From: Anaerolineae bacterium
GTDB taxonomy: Bacteria; Chloroflexota; Anaerolineae; Promineifilales; Promineifilaceae
Assembly: GCA_023384415.1 (NCBI GenBank)
Contig: JAHDWJ010000016.1
Location: 104,295-168,294 of the forward strand
Length of the DNA stretch: 64,000 bases
Direction of reading: 5' to 3'
Within the stretch, counting starts at the first letter, position 1. Every line of letters begins with the position of its first letter. The notes beneath the pieces were generated by a model, which saw only the letters and a program-made list of their open reading frames with translations, was not told where the DNA came from and ran no database searches. Below are positions 52,669 to 61,475 of the stretch, piece after piece. The translations under genes were made by a program, and so were the position numbers.

Positions 52669-54012
52669 TTAATCTGCACCGGCCGCAAAACCATCGGCCA
52701 GGGAGACGCGGCCGCTGTCCCGCGCAAACCCCGGCACATCCACATAGCGTAAAATCCACACCGAAAGCAGCAGCCCAACCCCGCTCAAAATAAAAATAGT
52801 CCCATAACCGACCGCCTCCCCCAGATGCAGGCGCAAAATAAACAGGTCCCGCAATATTCCCCCCACAGCAGTGCCAACCCCTTTGCTGAGAAGAACACAC
52901 ACCGTCCACAACGCCAGGTACGCGGCCGCGTCCTTATCTGGAGACATCACCGCCATCAAACTCAGCCCGCCAAAGGTATACACCCCAAACCCCAGGCCAA
53001 AAACCAGCAGGGCCGGCATCAGCAGCCGCTCCATCTCCCATAGCCCCGTCAGGCCAAACAAAAACAAACCAACAGCCATCACCACCAGCCCTACCGACGC
53101 TTTACCTGCCTGGTCTTCTGGCTTTTGCCGCCGCCAGATGACAAACCCTAGCAGCAGCATGAGAATCGTCCCCGTGCCCCAATAGCCGGTAAACCGGGTT
53201 GTTTGTCGGGCATCCAACCCTAAAACTTCCCCCCCAAATGGCTCTAAAATGGCATCTTGCATCCAGGCGAAGAGGGTAGCCAGGGCCAAAAAGGTGAAAA
53301 ACAGGGCGATACGCCGGTCTTGTAAAATTTGCCGAAATTTGGCCACCGTCTCCCACACATTGTCTTTGTGAGCAGGCGAGGGCGCGGCCGCGTCCATTCT
53401 CTCCTGACGCACCACCGCAAACCACCAGAAAAAGCCGGCCATCACCGCCACCAGCAAAATCATCTCCCAAAAAATTAGCTCCTCATAATGGGGCATCCAG
53501 CGGCCAAAAGTAAAGCCAAAAATGGCAAAACAGGCGATCAGCACTGTCTCGGCAATACCGATAGCGATCCCCTGCCGGGCTGGGGGGGCCGACTCCCGTA
53601 CCAGGGCCAGATACACTCCTCCCGAAATCAATTTGCCCACCCCGAAAATCAAAAAGCTGATCATCGCCAGCAGCCAGCCGCCACTGGTATCTCCGGCCTC
53701 AAAACGGCGAACACTGATGCCCAGCAAAGGCAGGGCCAGCACCATCAGCCCCCGCCCCAGCCAGATGTACGAGGTGCGCCGCCTGCCCCACAGCGGCACC
53801 GTGTCGGAGCGGTGCCCGGCCCATAAGCTGATGGGCATGAGCAGATATTGCAGGGCCAGCAGCAGGGCCACCGGCGTCGCATCCATTTTCAGGTCTACAA
53901 TCATAACCCGGTTCCAAACACTGGCGGTTAAAATTTCAGCCATGGCGGAGCCGATTTGGAAGGTGGTGAGGCGGATTGTTTGCCCCAGGCGGAAGGGGGT
54001 ACTGTTAAGCAT
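52669..54012 (-). CDS. PucC-family major facilitator (LhaA/BCH2-like)
   Basis: The 447-residue protein has 12 predicted membrane helices. Its N-terminal half matches the PUCC family, otherwise linked to light-harvesting complex assembly: 'WNRVMIVDLKMDATPVALLL', 'ISLWAGHRSDTVPLWGRRR' and 'TSYIWLGRGLMVLALPLLG'. 'FGVGKLISGGVYLALVRESAP' and 'RQGIAIGIAETVLIACFAIF' continue the pattern. No photosynthesis gene is in the window, so its substrate in this organism is unknown. Pigment, quinone or lipid transport are possible. It is followed on the same strand, 14 bp upstream, by a DUF2332-like gene. Confidence 0.85.
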   Translation of the reverse strand: MLNSTPFRLGQTIRLTTFQIGSAMAEILTASVWNRVMIVDLKMDATPVALLLALQYLLMPISLWAGHRSDTVPLWGRRRTSYIWLGRGLMVLALPLLGISVRRFEAGDTSGGWLLAMISFLIFGVGKLISGGVYLALVRESAPPARQGIAIGIAETVLIACFAIFGFTFGRWMPHYEELIFWEMILLVAVMAGFFWWFAVVRQERMDAAAPSPAHKDNVWETVAKFRQILQDRRIALFFTFLALATLFAWMQDAILEPFGGEVLGLDARQTTRFTGYWGTGTILMLLLGFVIWRRQKPEDQAGKASVGLVVMAVGLFLFGLTGLWEMERLLMPALLVFGLGFGVYTFGGLSLMAVMSPDKDAAAYLALWTVCVLLSKGVGTAVGGILRDLFILRLHLGEAVGYGTIFILSGVGLLLSVWILRYVDVPGFARDSGRVSLADGFAAGAD

Positions 54013-54026
54013 GAGCAGAATTTACA

Positions 54027-55205
54027 TCAACCAGAGGTTCTGATCAACTTTGCTGCGGCGATCCAGGCCGCCAGCCCTGGTTCAAGGTGCAAGGTGGTGC
54101 CGTGGGGATGAATCCAACCCAACTGCCACTGTTGGTGCTGCCCATCCTGCCATAGGTCAACCAGCCAGGCACACCAGCCAAAGTGGGGTGGCTCTGGCCC
54201 ATCATGCAGCGGCTCCCATTGGGTCCAAAGGGTGGGGCGAGTTTGGCTTTGTGCCCAATGATGAATGTGGGTACGCAGGCCGGCCCCTTTGTTTTTGAGG
54301 TAACTGCTCATCCAGGTGTTGTAAATGAGGACGGGGGCTCCGTTGTCTGGCAGGTGGGCCAGGAAGGTGGGGAGTTCGTCAGGCAAATCAATAGGGTGGA
54401 TGGGTGCGGCCGCGTTCCCCATCACCTCATGCCAGGCCGTTATCCCCTCCCGGAGCCGCTGCAACCGATGGGGCTGATCTCCCCAGATATAAGCCATCAA
54501 GGTTAATTCTTGCTCTGGGCTGTCCAGACCAAACGGGTGCAAATCACAGCCAGTGCGGCTGAGGATGTGGGGCATGGGCTGATCGGCAGCGGGGAAGCTG
54601 TGAGGGGGCAGATCATGCCGATTGAGCAGGTGAGTAATGAACTGAACTGGCTGCCCCTGGCCTACATCTGCCAACACCTCTCCAGTGGCCTCATCAGTGA
54701 ACCGGTAAGCCCGCCGGTCGGCTACCAGGTTGAGACCAGCACTGGCCCCCAAATCCACCAGGTTGAGCTGTGACCAGCCGGTATGCCCCAGCGGCCACAG
54801 CCAGGCCAGGCCGCGCCCCGTTTCGTTGGTCTGGACGGTGTTGGTTTGCAGGAACGGGGTATATGCTTTGCGCCGGGCCAGGATGGTAGCCTGCCATAAG
54901 TCTGGTAAGGCCGGGTCATCAGGGGAGCGGGGGCCGCCAACGGTGGGGTAGTAGGGGGTTAAGGGGTGCGCGGCCGCGTGTCCGGCCAAAACATCACGGT
55001 GAATCGCGGCCGCCAGCAGCAGGCATATATCAAATGGGTCTCGCGCCTGCCCAATCTCCAGGAGCCAGCGGGTAACCGGGTGGTCTGGTTGTTCCGCCCA
55101 GGCGGCCCCGGTGGCAAAAAAATGGGCGTATAGGGGAGAGTACGCGGCCGCGAACTGCTCCTGGGCACGAAACCGGTGATATAAGCGGGTGTCAAAGTTG
55201 GACAT
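54027..55205 (-). CDS. DUF2332-like protein with SAM-methyltransferase-like motif
   Basis: The 392-residue soluble protein resembles the DUF2332 family by its N-terminal 'YSPLYAHFFATGAAWAEQ' region, 'GGPRSPDDPALPDLWQA' and the central 'NLVDLGASAGLNLVADRRAY'. The central motif is like the glycine loop of Rossmann methyltransferases. Two further blocks, 'GCDLHPFGLDSPEQELTLMA' and 'YIWGDQPHRLQRLREGI', fit the family. The biochemical role is unknown. Its stop is 14 bp before the PucC-like start; they probably share a transcript. The GNAT and glycosyltransferase genes upstream show no functional link. Confidence 0.72.
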   Translation of the reverse strand: MSNFDTRLYHRFRAQEQFAAAYSPLYAHFFATGAAWAEQPDHPVTRWLLEIGQARDPFDICLLLAAAIHRDVLAGHAAAHPLTPYYPTVGGPRSPDDPALPDLWQATILARRKAYTPFLQTNTVQTNETGRGLAWLWPLGHTGWSQLNLVDLGASAGLNLVADRRAYRFTDEATGEVLADVGQGQPVQFITHLLNRHDLPPHSFPAADQPMPHILSRTGCDLHPFGLDSPEQELTLMAYIWGDQPHRLQRLREGITAWHEVMGNAAAPIHPIDLPDELPTFLAHLPDNGAPVLIYNTWMSSYLKNKGAGLRTHIHHWAQSQTRPTLWTQWEPLHDGPEPPHFGWCAWLVDLWQDGQHQQWQLGWIHPHGTTLHLEPGLAAWIAAAKLIRTSG

Positions 55206-55228
55206 AGGAGTGAGGGCTGAAGGGTGGG

Positions 55229-56086
55229 TCAGCCGTCGGTGGGCACCGGTCGGCGGGAGCCAAATTGATAAGTATACACCTTCGTTATTTCCGCGCCGAA
55301 GAAGAGGAGTTGGGCTGAATAGTAAACCCAGAGCAGGATGACGATGAGGGAGCCGGCCGCCCCGTAGGCTGAGGCAACCCCGGTATACCCCAGGTAAAAG
55401 CTGATGAGCAGTTTGCCCAGGAGAAACAACACCGCTGTCACCACCCCGCCAATGGCGACATCTCGCCAGGTGAGGGGGGTATCAGGCATACTTTTGAAGA
55501 TGAGGGCAAACAGAGGGGTCATCAGCAGCACCGAGCTGATCCCATCTACCAGCGGCAAGGCCACGCGCAAAGCGGGTATCGTTTCCGTCAGCAGTTGGCT
55601 GAGGGTGGCGATGGCCGCGCTAAAAATGAGAGAAACGAGCATGAGAAACCCAACGGTCAGCACCATGCTTAAGGAGATGAGCCGCTGCCGGATGGTCAGC
55701 CAGATACCCGCTTCTGGGGGTGGGGTGACTTTCCAGATGGTGTTGAAGCTGTCTTTGAGTTGGGTCAACACCTGAGAAGCTCCCCACATCAAGACCAAAA
55801 TCCCGATGAGGGTAGCCCGTCCACCCGCCCCAGGGCGGCTCACGGTGTCAATCATGCCCGCCAGGGCTTCGGCAACCTGGGGGCCGGCCGCCGCCTCAAT
55901 CTGGGCCACAATTTCCGTTTGGGCTTCCCCCTGGCCAATAACCAGCCCGGTGATGCCAATGGCGATGACCAGCAATGGGGCCACGGAGAAGAGGGTGTAA
56001 TAAGCTAACGCGGCCGCGAGCCGGGAAACATTGTCCTCAGAAAACGCTTTGGCCGCATCACGGAGCAGGTAGAGGGCTGTTTTCAT
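55229..56086 (-). CDS. YihY/BrkB family integral membrane protein
   Basis: The 285-residue membrane protein has six helices and family motifs 'DNVSRLAAALAYYTLFSVAPLL', 'GASQVLTQLKDSFNTIWKV' and 'LGKLLISFYLGYTGVASAYGAAG' (parts). The C-terminus 'VILLWVYYSAQLLFFGAEIT' is strongly conserved. Once called ribonuclease BN in error, the family's role is unknown (envelope or alternate lipid/quinone transport suggested). It starts the minus-strand cluster with DUF2332 and PucC genes downstream. The MITE-like copy 2 lies 97 bp upstream of its start. Confidence 0.9.
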   Translation of the reverse strand: MKTALYLLRDAAKAFSEDNVSRLAAALAYYTLFSVAPLLVIAIGITGLVIGQGEAQTEIVAQIEAAAGPQVAEALAGMIDTVSRPGAGGRATLIGILVLMWGASQVLTQLKDSFNTIWKVTPPPEAGIWLTIRQRLISLSMVLTVGFLMLVSLIFSAAIATLSQLLTETIPALRVALPLVDGISSVLLMTPLFALIFKSMPDTPLTWRDVAIGGVVTAVLFLLGKLLISFYLGYTGVASAYGAAGSLIVILLWVYYSAQLLFFGAEITKVYTYQFGSRRPVPTDG

Positions 56087-56182
56087 AGTGGTTATTAGGG
56101 GTGTATTGGTGTATTGGTGTTGTTGCTGATGAAATCAATGATCGTCAGGGTTTAGTGGTGGTTGAGGAAACAACGGTGGTTC

Positions 56183-56304
56183 TATACCCATCTTGGTCAT
56201 AAAGTGACATTCCAGTTGGAGAGTAGAAACTGGAGACTGGGGACTGGTTAATCTCGAGTCTCCAGTCTCACTGAAAATGTCAGTTTATGACCGTTGGCAG
56301 TATA
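56183..56304. mobile_element. MITE-like element, copy 2 (122 bp)
   Basis: Same length and terminal inverted repeats as copy 1 (11847-11968). The left end (56183-56211) differs by one base in its 29, and the right end (56276-56304) is identical. The interior has the same heptad design (TGGAGAC) and pairing to CCAGTCTC. It lies between the LVIVD-repeat gene's 3' end and yihY's 5' end. Confidence 0.78.
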
Positions 56305-56343
56305 AACTTCTCCTTATCTCCCTCTCTCTACATCTCCTTAATT

Positions 56344-58974
56344 TCATCGGGCCATCAAGGGTAAGTATACGGTGTGTACCGGTACAAGCAAGGCGAAAGA
56401 GCCGGAGCGACAAATGCTGATGGTGATCTGATTGGTGACCTGGTTGTGGGTGTAAATAGAGGTTGGGGTGCAGGTCGCGGCCGCGTCCACCCACGCTCCT
56501 CCCTGCCACCGCCCCAGGAACATTCCCTCCTCATTTTGCAGCGGCCCCAGGTCTATCTCTGAATACTGGATCATCACCTGGATCCGGTTGTTGAACAAAA
56601 AGTTGGGCATGAGGGTGCTGCCCTGGTACACAGCCAGATCAAAATTGTGGCCGATGGTGCGTAGGCTGGGGTGGTCAAGGGTCAACAGAGTAGGCGTGAC
56701 CACAATGGTGCTGGGGGTGGTTACGCTGCCAATGGGGAAGGTGAAGCGGGTAGGCAGCCCCTGGACATCGGTGTAGATGAGGGTCGCGGCCGCGCCGGGG
56801 GTGAGGGCAACGGTGACGGGAGCAGGCAGGCTCACAAACGCCTCTCCCGCAACCGATGGCCCTACCCCCACAACCCGGTGGGTAGGGGTGAAAACAAAAT
56901 CAGGTAGGGTAGGGGTAATGAGATAGGAACCATAAAGAAAACCAGCCAGGGTAAAGGTGCCACTTATATCGGTGGTGGCAGTGAGTCCGTTACTGGCCTG
57001 GAGCAGCACCCCGGCCTGAGGCACCCCGGCATGATCAGCCACGCGGCCGCTAATCCGGTATGCCTCTTGCACCAAAGCCACTCCACCACTCATATCGGCC
57101 ACATACGCCGTGTCCCCACTTAGGGTGATGCTGCGAGCGGTGCCCCCGGTACGCAGATAAGCGGTCTCTACAGGATTGGCCGGGTCTTGGAGATGAAACA
57201 GGCGCACTCCCTGGATGGACGCGGCCGCGAACAGCACATCATTTTGCACGGCTAACCGATATACCCATCCACCCACCGTAATCATCCTGATTTGAGTGGG
57301 AGCTGTAGGTTGGGCAATATCTATCACCAGCAGATTGCCATTCAACGCCGCTACATAGGCAACATCTCCATAGAGAACAATCCCTACGGCCTGCCCAAAC
57401 AGGACAACAAAGCCAACTTCTACCGGTGCGGCTGGGCTGCTCACATCAATCACCCGGATACCCTGTGTGCCATCAGCCACAAAAGCCAGATTGCCCCGCA
57501 AGGCCACATCCCACGCCTCGCCTGGGGTATCCCAAAAACCGACCTGGGTTGGGGCGACCGGGTTGCTCAGGTCCAAAATAAGCAGCCCCTTGTTCCCATC
57601 AGCTACATAGGCCAGGTGCCCGTCAATGAGGATGCGGTGAACGACACCGGTGGTATTGTATGATCCCACCACCACTGGAGCCGCCGGGTTGCTCAGGTCC
57701 AAAATACGAATCCCGGCACTGCCCTGGGCTACATACCCATATTGCCCCCGGATGGCCAGATGTTCGGCGATATTGGGTAAAGGGAGACGGTTTTGCCACA
57801 AGGGCAGGGCTGGATCCGTCACATCATACACCGCTACCCCAGACCAATCAGAGACATAGGCCGTTGAGCCATACAGGGTGACATCCAGGGCATGGTTAGT
57901 GACTTCATAGCTGCCCAACAAAGCTATGCTGGCCGGGTTGCTGACGTTGTACAGGCGAATCCCTCCCTGGGCATCGGCGATATACGCCTGATTATTGTGC
58001 CAGGCCACATCCCAGGCGGTGCCAGGGGTAATGATTGATCCTGCCAATACCGGGGCGTTGGGGTTACTGATTTGCATAATACGGAACCCCCCGTTGCGAT
58101 CTGCCAGGTACGCATAATCCCCCACAACGACCAGGTTGGCCCCAGAGCCGGGCAATAAGGTGTGGCTGTTGGCGGTCGGGTTGGCGGGGTCGGTGATGTT
58201 GATAATGCTGAGATACCCATTACATTCACCTGTGCAGTTGGTCTGAATGACGTAGGCGTAATTGTTCTGAACGGCAACCCCTCGCGCCCATCCGGGGGTG
58301 ACAAGGGAGCTAAGGGGGGTAATTTGGGCGGGGTTGCTGATGTTGAGGATACGCAAGCCGCCAAAGTCGGCCGCGACGTAGAGCAGGCTGCCGCTGGCAA
58401 CCAGGTTATAGGCCGGGACGCCGAGATTAAGGGTGTGCTGCACGGTCGGGGAAGTGGGGTTGGTGATGTCCAGGCTGGTGATGCGGCCAAAGGGGGCGGC
58501 GGTGAATGTTTCGGCCAGATAGGCGATGTGCCCCTGGACGGTTACAGCCTGGAGTTGGCCGGTGACGGTATAGGTGCTGAGGTAGGTGGGGGTGGCGGGG
58601 TTTTGAATGTTGAATAAATGCAAACCAGATTCCGCGGCCGCAACATAGGCAATCGGTCCAATGACGGTCACATCGGTCACCAGACCGGGCAGGGGGGCAT
58701 ATCCCAGGCGGGTGGGGGATGCCGGGGTGCTGACATCCAGGATAGCCAGTTCCGCACCCAACCCGGCGTACAGGTGGGTGCTGCTGATAAAGACGGCATT
58801 GGCCAGGCCGCTGATATGTCCCTGGTAGCGCATATCCTGAGCCAGGGCCGGGCTGTTGTTATCTGGGGACGCGCTGAGGGGGTGCGGCCGCGCCACCATT
58901 GCCCAAAGCCAGCCTGCCAACAACAGCGTTCCCAGGCCGCTGCCCAGGATTATCCATACTCTCTGTTTCTTCAT
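56344..58974 (-). CDS. LVIVD-repeat surface protein with carboxypeptidase-regulatory-like domain
   Basis: The 876-residue exported protein begins with a basic N-terminus and a signal/anchor segment ('GLGTLLLAGWLWAMVA'). Residues ~50-650 hold 13 full LVIVD repeats and one partial, such as 'DVTVIGPIAYVAAAESGLHL' and 'ILDLSNPAAP', forming a large propeller. A carboxypeptidase-regulatory-like beta-sandwich follows (~655-720; 'RISGRVADHAGVPQAGVLLQ'), then a beta-rich region. The C-terminus is 'HTVYLPLMAR', a tail of the type seen at the ends of many Chloroflexota secreted proteins. No enzyme motif is present; a role in surface adhesion or matrix is likely. It is followed 4 bp upstream by the Nudix gene on the same strand. 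Confidence 0.86.
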   Translation of the reverse strand: MKKQRVWIILGSGLGTLLLAGWLWAMVARPHPLSASPDNNSPALAQDMRYQGHISGLANAVFISSTHLYAGLGAELAILDVSTPASPTRLGYAPLPGLVTDVTVIGPIAYVAAAESGLHLFNIQNPATPTYLSTYTVTGQLQAVTVQGHIAYLAETFTAAPFGRITSLDITNPTSPTVQHTLNLGVPAYNLVASGSLLYVAADFGGLRILNISNPAQITPLSSLVTPGWARGVAVQNNYAYVIQTNCTGECNGYLSIINITDPANPTANSHTLLPGSGANLVVVGDYAYLADRNGGFRIMQISNPNAPVLAGSIITPGTAWDVAWHNNQAYIADAQGGIRLYNVSNPASIALLGSYEVTNHALDVTLYGSTAYVSDWSGVAVYDVTDPALPLWQNRLPLPNIAEHLAIRGQYGYVAQGSAGIRILDLSNPAAPVVVGSYNTTGVVHRILIDGHLAYVADGNKGLLILDLSNPVAPTQVGFWDTPGEAWDVALRGNLAFVADGTQGIRVIDVSSPAAPVEVGFVVLFGQAVGIVLYGDVAYVAALNGNLLVIDIAQPTAPTQIRMITVGGWVYRLAVQNDVLFAAASIQGVRLFHLQDPANPVETAYLRTGGTARSITLSGDTAYVADMSGGVALVQEAYRISGRVADHAGVPQAGVLLQASNGLTATTDISGTFTLAGFLYGSYLITPTLPDFVFTPTHRVVGVGPSVAGEAFVSLPAPVTVALTPGAAATLIYTDVQGLPTRFTFPIGSVTTPSTIVVTPTLLTLDHPSLRTIGHNFDLAVYQGSTLMPNFLFNNRIQVMIQYSEIDLGPLQNEEGMFLGRWQGGAWVDAAATCTPTSIYTHNQVTNQITISICRSGSFALLVPVHTVYLPLMAR

Positions 58975-58978
58975 AGCT

Positions 58979-59509
58979 TCATCCTACCCTGGATAAAAAC
59001 GCGGCCGCCCGTAAAATGCCGATCACACTTTTGCCATCTATCAACCGACCATCCAGGGCCATAGCCACCAACTCAGCCAGCGGATAAGGTTGAACGGTGA
59101 TCTGTTCATCTACGTCAGCGGGCAGCGGGTCAGGCTCCAGGTCCCGCGCCAGATAAAATTGCATCAACTCATCGGTTACACCGGGGGCCGGCCACGCCTG
59201 GCCTAAAAAGTCGAGGCGGCCGGCCCGGCAGCCGGTCTCTTCACGCAGCTCCCGCTGGGCACAGAGCAGCCAATCCTCATCCCACCCCCGTGTCCCAGCA
59301 GGACACTCTAAAATGGTTTGCCCCAGGACGAAGCGGTATTGGTGCAGCATGAGAACCTGCTCCCCTTGCATGGGGATGATGACGACGGCCCCGGGATGTT
59401 GGATGCGGCCGCGAGACAGCACCGTGCCATCCCCCATCACCCATTCCTCAGCCCAAAAGCGCCAGCTTTTCCCTTCCCAGGCAACCTGAGCCTGACGACG
59501 TTCTAGCAT
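58979..59509 (-). CDS. Nudix hydrolase (ADP-sugar pyrophosphatase-like)
   Basis: The 176-residue enzyme hydrolyses nucleoside-diphosphate-X compounds, probably ADP-ribose or ADP-sugars. The Nudix box is complete: 'GTRGWDEDWLLCAQ' followed by 'RELREETGC' (Gly, Glu, Arg-Glu, Glu-Glu all in register). 'PGAVVIIPMQGEQVLMLHQYR' and 'ARDLEPDPLPADVDEQITVQ' fit the NudF-type family. The frame is open to 59596, but this part overlaps the repeat at 59546, so I start at the ATG at 59509 ('MLERRQAQVAW'). It is 4 bp from the LVIVD-repeat gene. Confidence 0.88.
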   Translation of the reverse strand: MLERRQAQVAWEGKSWRFWAEEWVMGDGTVLSRGRIQHPGAVVIIPMQGEQVLMLHQYRFVLGQTILECPAGTRGWDEDWLLCAQRELREETGCRAGRLDFLGQAWPAPGVTDELMQFYLARDLEPDPLPADVDEQITVQPYPLAELVAMALDGRLIDGKSVIGILRAAAFLSRVG

Positions 59510-59545
59510 ATTTTTTTTACCGTATCTGCTCAATATTCTGGGGCG

Positions 59546-59603
59546 ATCCTTCGGAAGGTTTTGCCAACGGTCAAGCTCTTGGGTCAAACCTGCCAAAGGT
59601 TAC
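59546..59603. repeat. AACCTTCGGAAGGTT-type palindromic repeat, copy 3
   Basis: ATCCTTCGGAAGGTTT and, 25 nt on, AAACCTGCCAAAGGTT form the same two-palindrome layout as at 7302 and 42769, with more changes. Confidence 0.6.
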
Positions 59604-59650
59604 ACACTTTATTGGGATGTTACCCAAAATCTTTCATAAATCTATACAGC

Positions 59651-59727
59651 CCCTCACCCTGGTCCTCTCCCCCAGTAGAGGGGTATGCTCCCCTCTACCA
59701 TCGTGGGAGAGGGGCCGGGGGTGAGGG
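59651..59727. repeat. 77-nt G/C-rich double hairpin
   Basis: Outer arms CCCTCACCC (59651-59659) and GGGTGAGGG (59719-59727) continue into CCTCTCCC / GGGAGAGG. Inside lies a second hairpin TAGAGGGG / CCCCTCTA. It would form a long, stable structure in either strand. CCCTCACCC-type hairpins occur in other bacterial genomes as intergenic repeats. Confidence 0.75.
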
Positions 59728-59751
59728 ATGATTGATCACCTGTACAGTTAC

Positions 59752-59779
59752 AATCTAAAATCGTCAATCGTAAATCCCA
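59752..59779. repeat. Heptad run upstream of the HMG-CoA reductase gene
   Basis: Units AATCTAA and AATCGTC begin a four-unit 7-bp run with constant AATC. It is the reverse-sense equivalent of the run at 7123. Confidence 0.65.
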
Positions 59780-59920
59780 GAACCGTCAGGGCATTCCGCT
59801 CCTTGCCTTGACTTTGTATTCTCATCTTCTATCATCTATACTCAAGATAGCCTGTTCATTGTAGCTTACAGATAACAAACCCACACAGTAAATCATATTC
59901 CCTTTATCTTGGAGGTTCAG

Positions 59921-61471
59921 ATGACCGTCATTCCTAGTTTACTTCTTCGGCAGCTTTATACTTTTAATAGCCTGAACAACCGCAATGGGGGGATCACTTT
60001 TGCCCTGAAGAACCGGTTAAGTGATGCCCAGGTGACTGCGTTGCAAGCGATTACCATTAACGGTCAAACTATTTCCCCCCAGGCCATTACCCTGGACCTG
60101 GGCGACGGGCAGATTTTAACCCCAGAGCAAATTAGCCGCGAAAACCCGGTAGATTTTCCGCTGCGGAAAATATTGACCGTTCAGGCCAACATCGGCGAAC
60201 TGCCCCAGGGCAAACATAACATTGAAATTCGTTTTACTGCCGAACCGTTTGGGGAGTTGAAATTAGAGGTGGTAGATTCGATTGCGGCCGCGTCCCAACT
60301 CGTTCGTATTCCCCGTGATCCCCAAGATGATTACCAGGAAGCTATCATCAAAACCCGACAGGCCTTTGTCGAAGAGTTCACCGGCAAAAAATTAGAACAT
60401 ATTCCCCATTACTCCTTCGATCCCCACACTCTCAAAGGCAACATCGAACATTTTACCGGTGTGGCCCAAATTCCCTTGGGGTTTGCTGGCCCCATCACCA
60501 TTCACGGCGAACAGGCTCAAGGGGATTTTATCATCCCCATGGCCACCACTGAAGGCACCCTCGTCGCTTCTTATAACCGGGGGATGAAGGTATTGAACCA
60601 ATCTGGGGGGGTGAAATGCAGCGTGGTGGGAGATGCCATGCAGCGTGCGCCTGTCTTCGTCTTTGAGGATGCCCGTCAGGCTCGTGATTTTGTCCGTTGG
60701 GTGCAAGAACATTTAGACAAAATCCGCGAAGAAGCCGAAGCAACGTCTAGTGTGGCTAAATTACAATATATTGATTATTTCCTGGCCAGTAAATTCGCGT
60801 ATCTTCGTTTTAACTACTCTACTGGGGATGCTGCCGGGCAAAACATGGTGGGGCGGGCAACCTTTGCCGCTTGCAGTTGGATCTTAGACCATTATGACCA
60901 CAAGCAGCATATTAAACATTTTTATCTTGAATCGAACCTGGCGACTGATAAAAAAGCATCTCAGGTCAATCTCATCCGTACCCGAGGCAAGCGGGTTACG
61001 GCTGAGGCAATCATTAAGCGCAATGTGCTGGTAGAAACGATGCGGGTAGAGCCGGAAAATCTGGTCTACCATGCTGGGGTTGCCAATGTCGGCTCCATTC
61101 TTTCCGGGGCAAACAACAATGGGCTGCATTCGGCCAACGCTATTACCGCCCTGTTTATCGCCACCGGGCAAGACGTGGCTAATGTCGCGGAATCGTCGGC
61201 TGGGGTGGTGTATACGGAACTGCTCCCCTCTGGAGATATGTACCTCTCAATTACCATTCCCTCCCTTATCGTGGCAACGTATGGTGGGGGTACTGGCCTG
61301 GCGACGCAGCGGGAATGTCTGGAGATGTTGGGCTGTTGGGGGCGGGGCAAAGTCAATAGATTTGCGGAAATTGTGGCCGGAACGGTGCTGGCTGGGGAAA
61401 TCTCCCTGGCGTCAGCGATTTCCTCTTCGGATTGGGTCTCCAGTCACGAACAGTATGGGCGCAATCGGTAA
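59921..61471 (+). CDS. Hydroxymethylglutaryl-CoA reductase with extra N-terminal beta domain
   Basis: This enzyme makes mevalonate from HMG-CoA, committing carbon to isoprenoids. The catalytic part (~130-516) shows Glu211 in 'MATTEGTLVASYNRGMK', Asp303 in 'STGDAAGQNMVGRA' and the Lys344/345 pair in 'SNLATDKKASQVNL'. It also shows 'AGTVLAGEISLASAI' and a terminal His in 'SSHEQYGRNR', as in class I enzymes. Residues ~1-115 are an extra beta-rich domain ('GGITFALKNRLSDAQ', 'GQTISPQAITLDLGDGQ') that looks like the DUF6379/C-glycoside-deglycosidase beta domain (inference). Start at the ATG 5 nt after GGAGG; a TTG at 59909 would add 4 residues. It ends at a strong terminator. Confidence 0.92.
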   Translation: MTVIPSLLLRQLYTFNSLNNRNGGITFALKNRLSDAQVTALQAITINGQTISPQAITLDLGDGQILTPEQISRENPVDFPLRKILTVQANIGELPQGKHNIEIRFTAEPFGELKLEVVDSIAAASQLVRIPRDPQDDYQEAIIKTRQAFVEEFTGKKLEHIPHYSFDPHTLKGNIEHFTGVAQIPLGFAGPITIHGEQAQGDFIIPMATTEGTLVASYNRGMKVLNQSGGVKCSVVGDAMQRAPVFVFEDARQARDFVRWVQEHLDKIREEAEATSSVAKLQYIDYFLASKFAYLRFNYSTGDAAGQNMVGRATFAACSWILDHYDHKQHIKHFYLESNLATDKKASQVNLIRTRGKRVTAEAIIKRNVLVETMRVEPENLVYHAGVANVGSILSGANNNGLHSANAITALFIATGQDVANVAESSAGVVYTELLPSGDMYLSITIPSLIVATYGGGTGLATQRECLEMLGCWGRGKVNRFAEIVAGTVLAGEISLASAISSSDWVSSHEQYGRNR

Positions 61472-61475
61472 AAAC

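Larger units (their letters stand above)
59510..59920. other. Repeat-rich spacer between Nudix and HMG-CoA reductase genes
   Basis: 411 bp of divergent spacer contains repeat copy 3 (59546-59603), a large G/C hairpin (59651-59727) and two heptad runs (59752-59779 and ~59818-59845). No gene is visible. Promoters for both flanking genes must be here but were not resolved. Confidence 0.5.

Noticed and set aside
52669-54012. PucC-like gene as evidence of photosynthesis
   Set aside because: No pigment, reaction-centre or antenna genes occur in the window; PucC-family carriers alone are not sufficient evidence.
56090-56140. GGTGTATT repeat upstream of yihY
   Set aside because: Only two and a half 8-bp units; too short and out of the 7-bp pattern to call.
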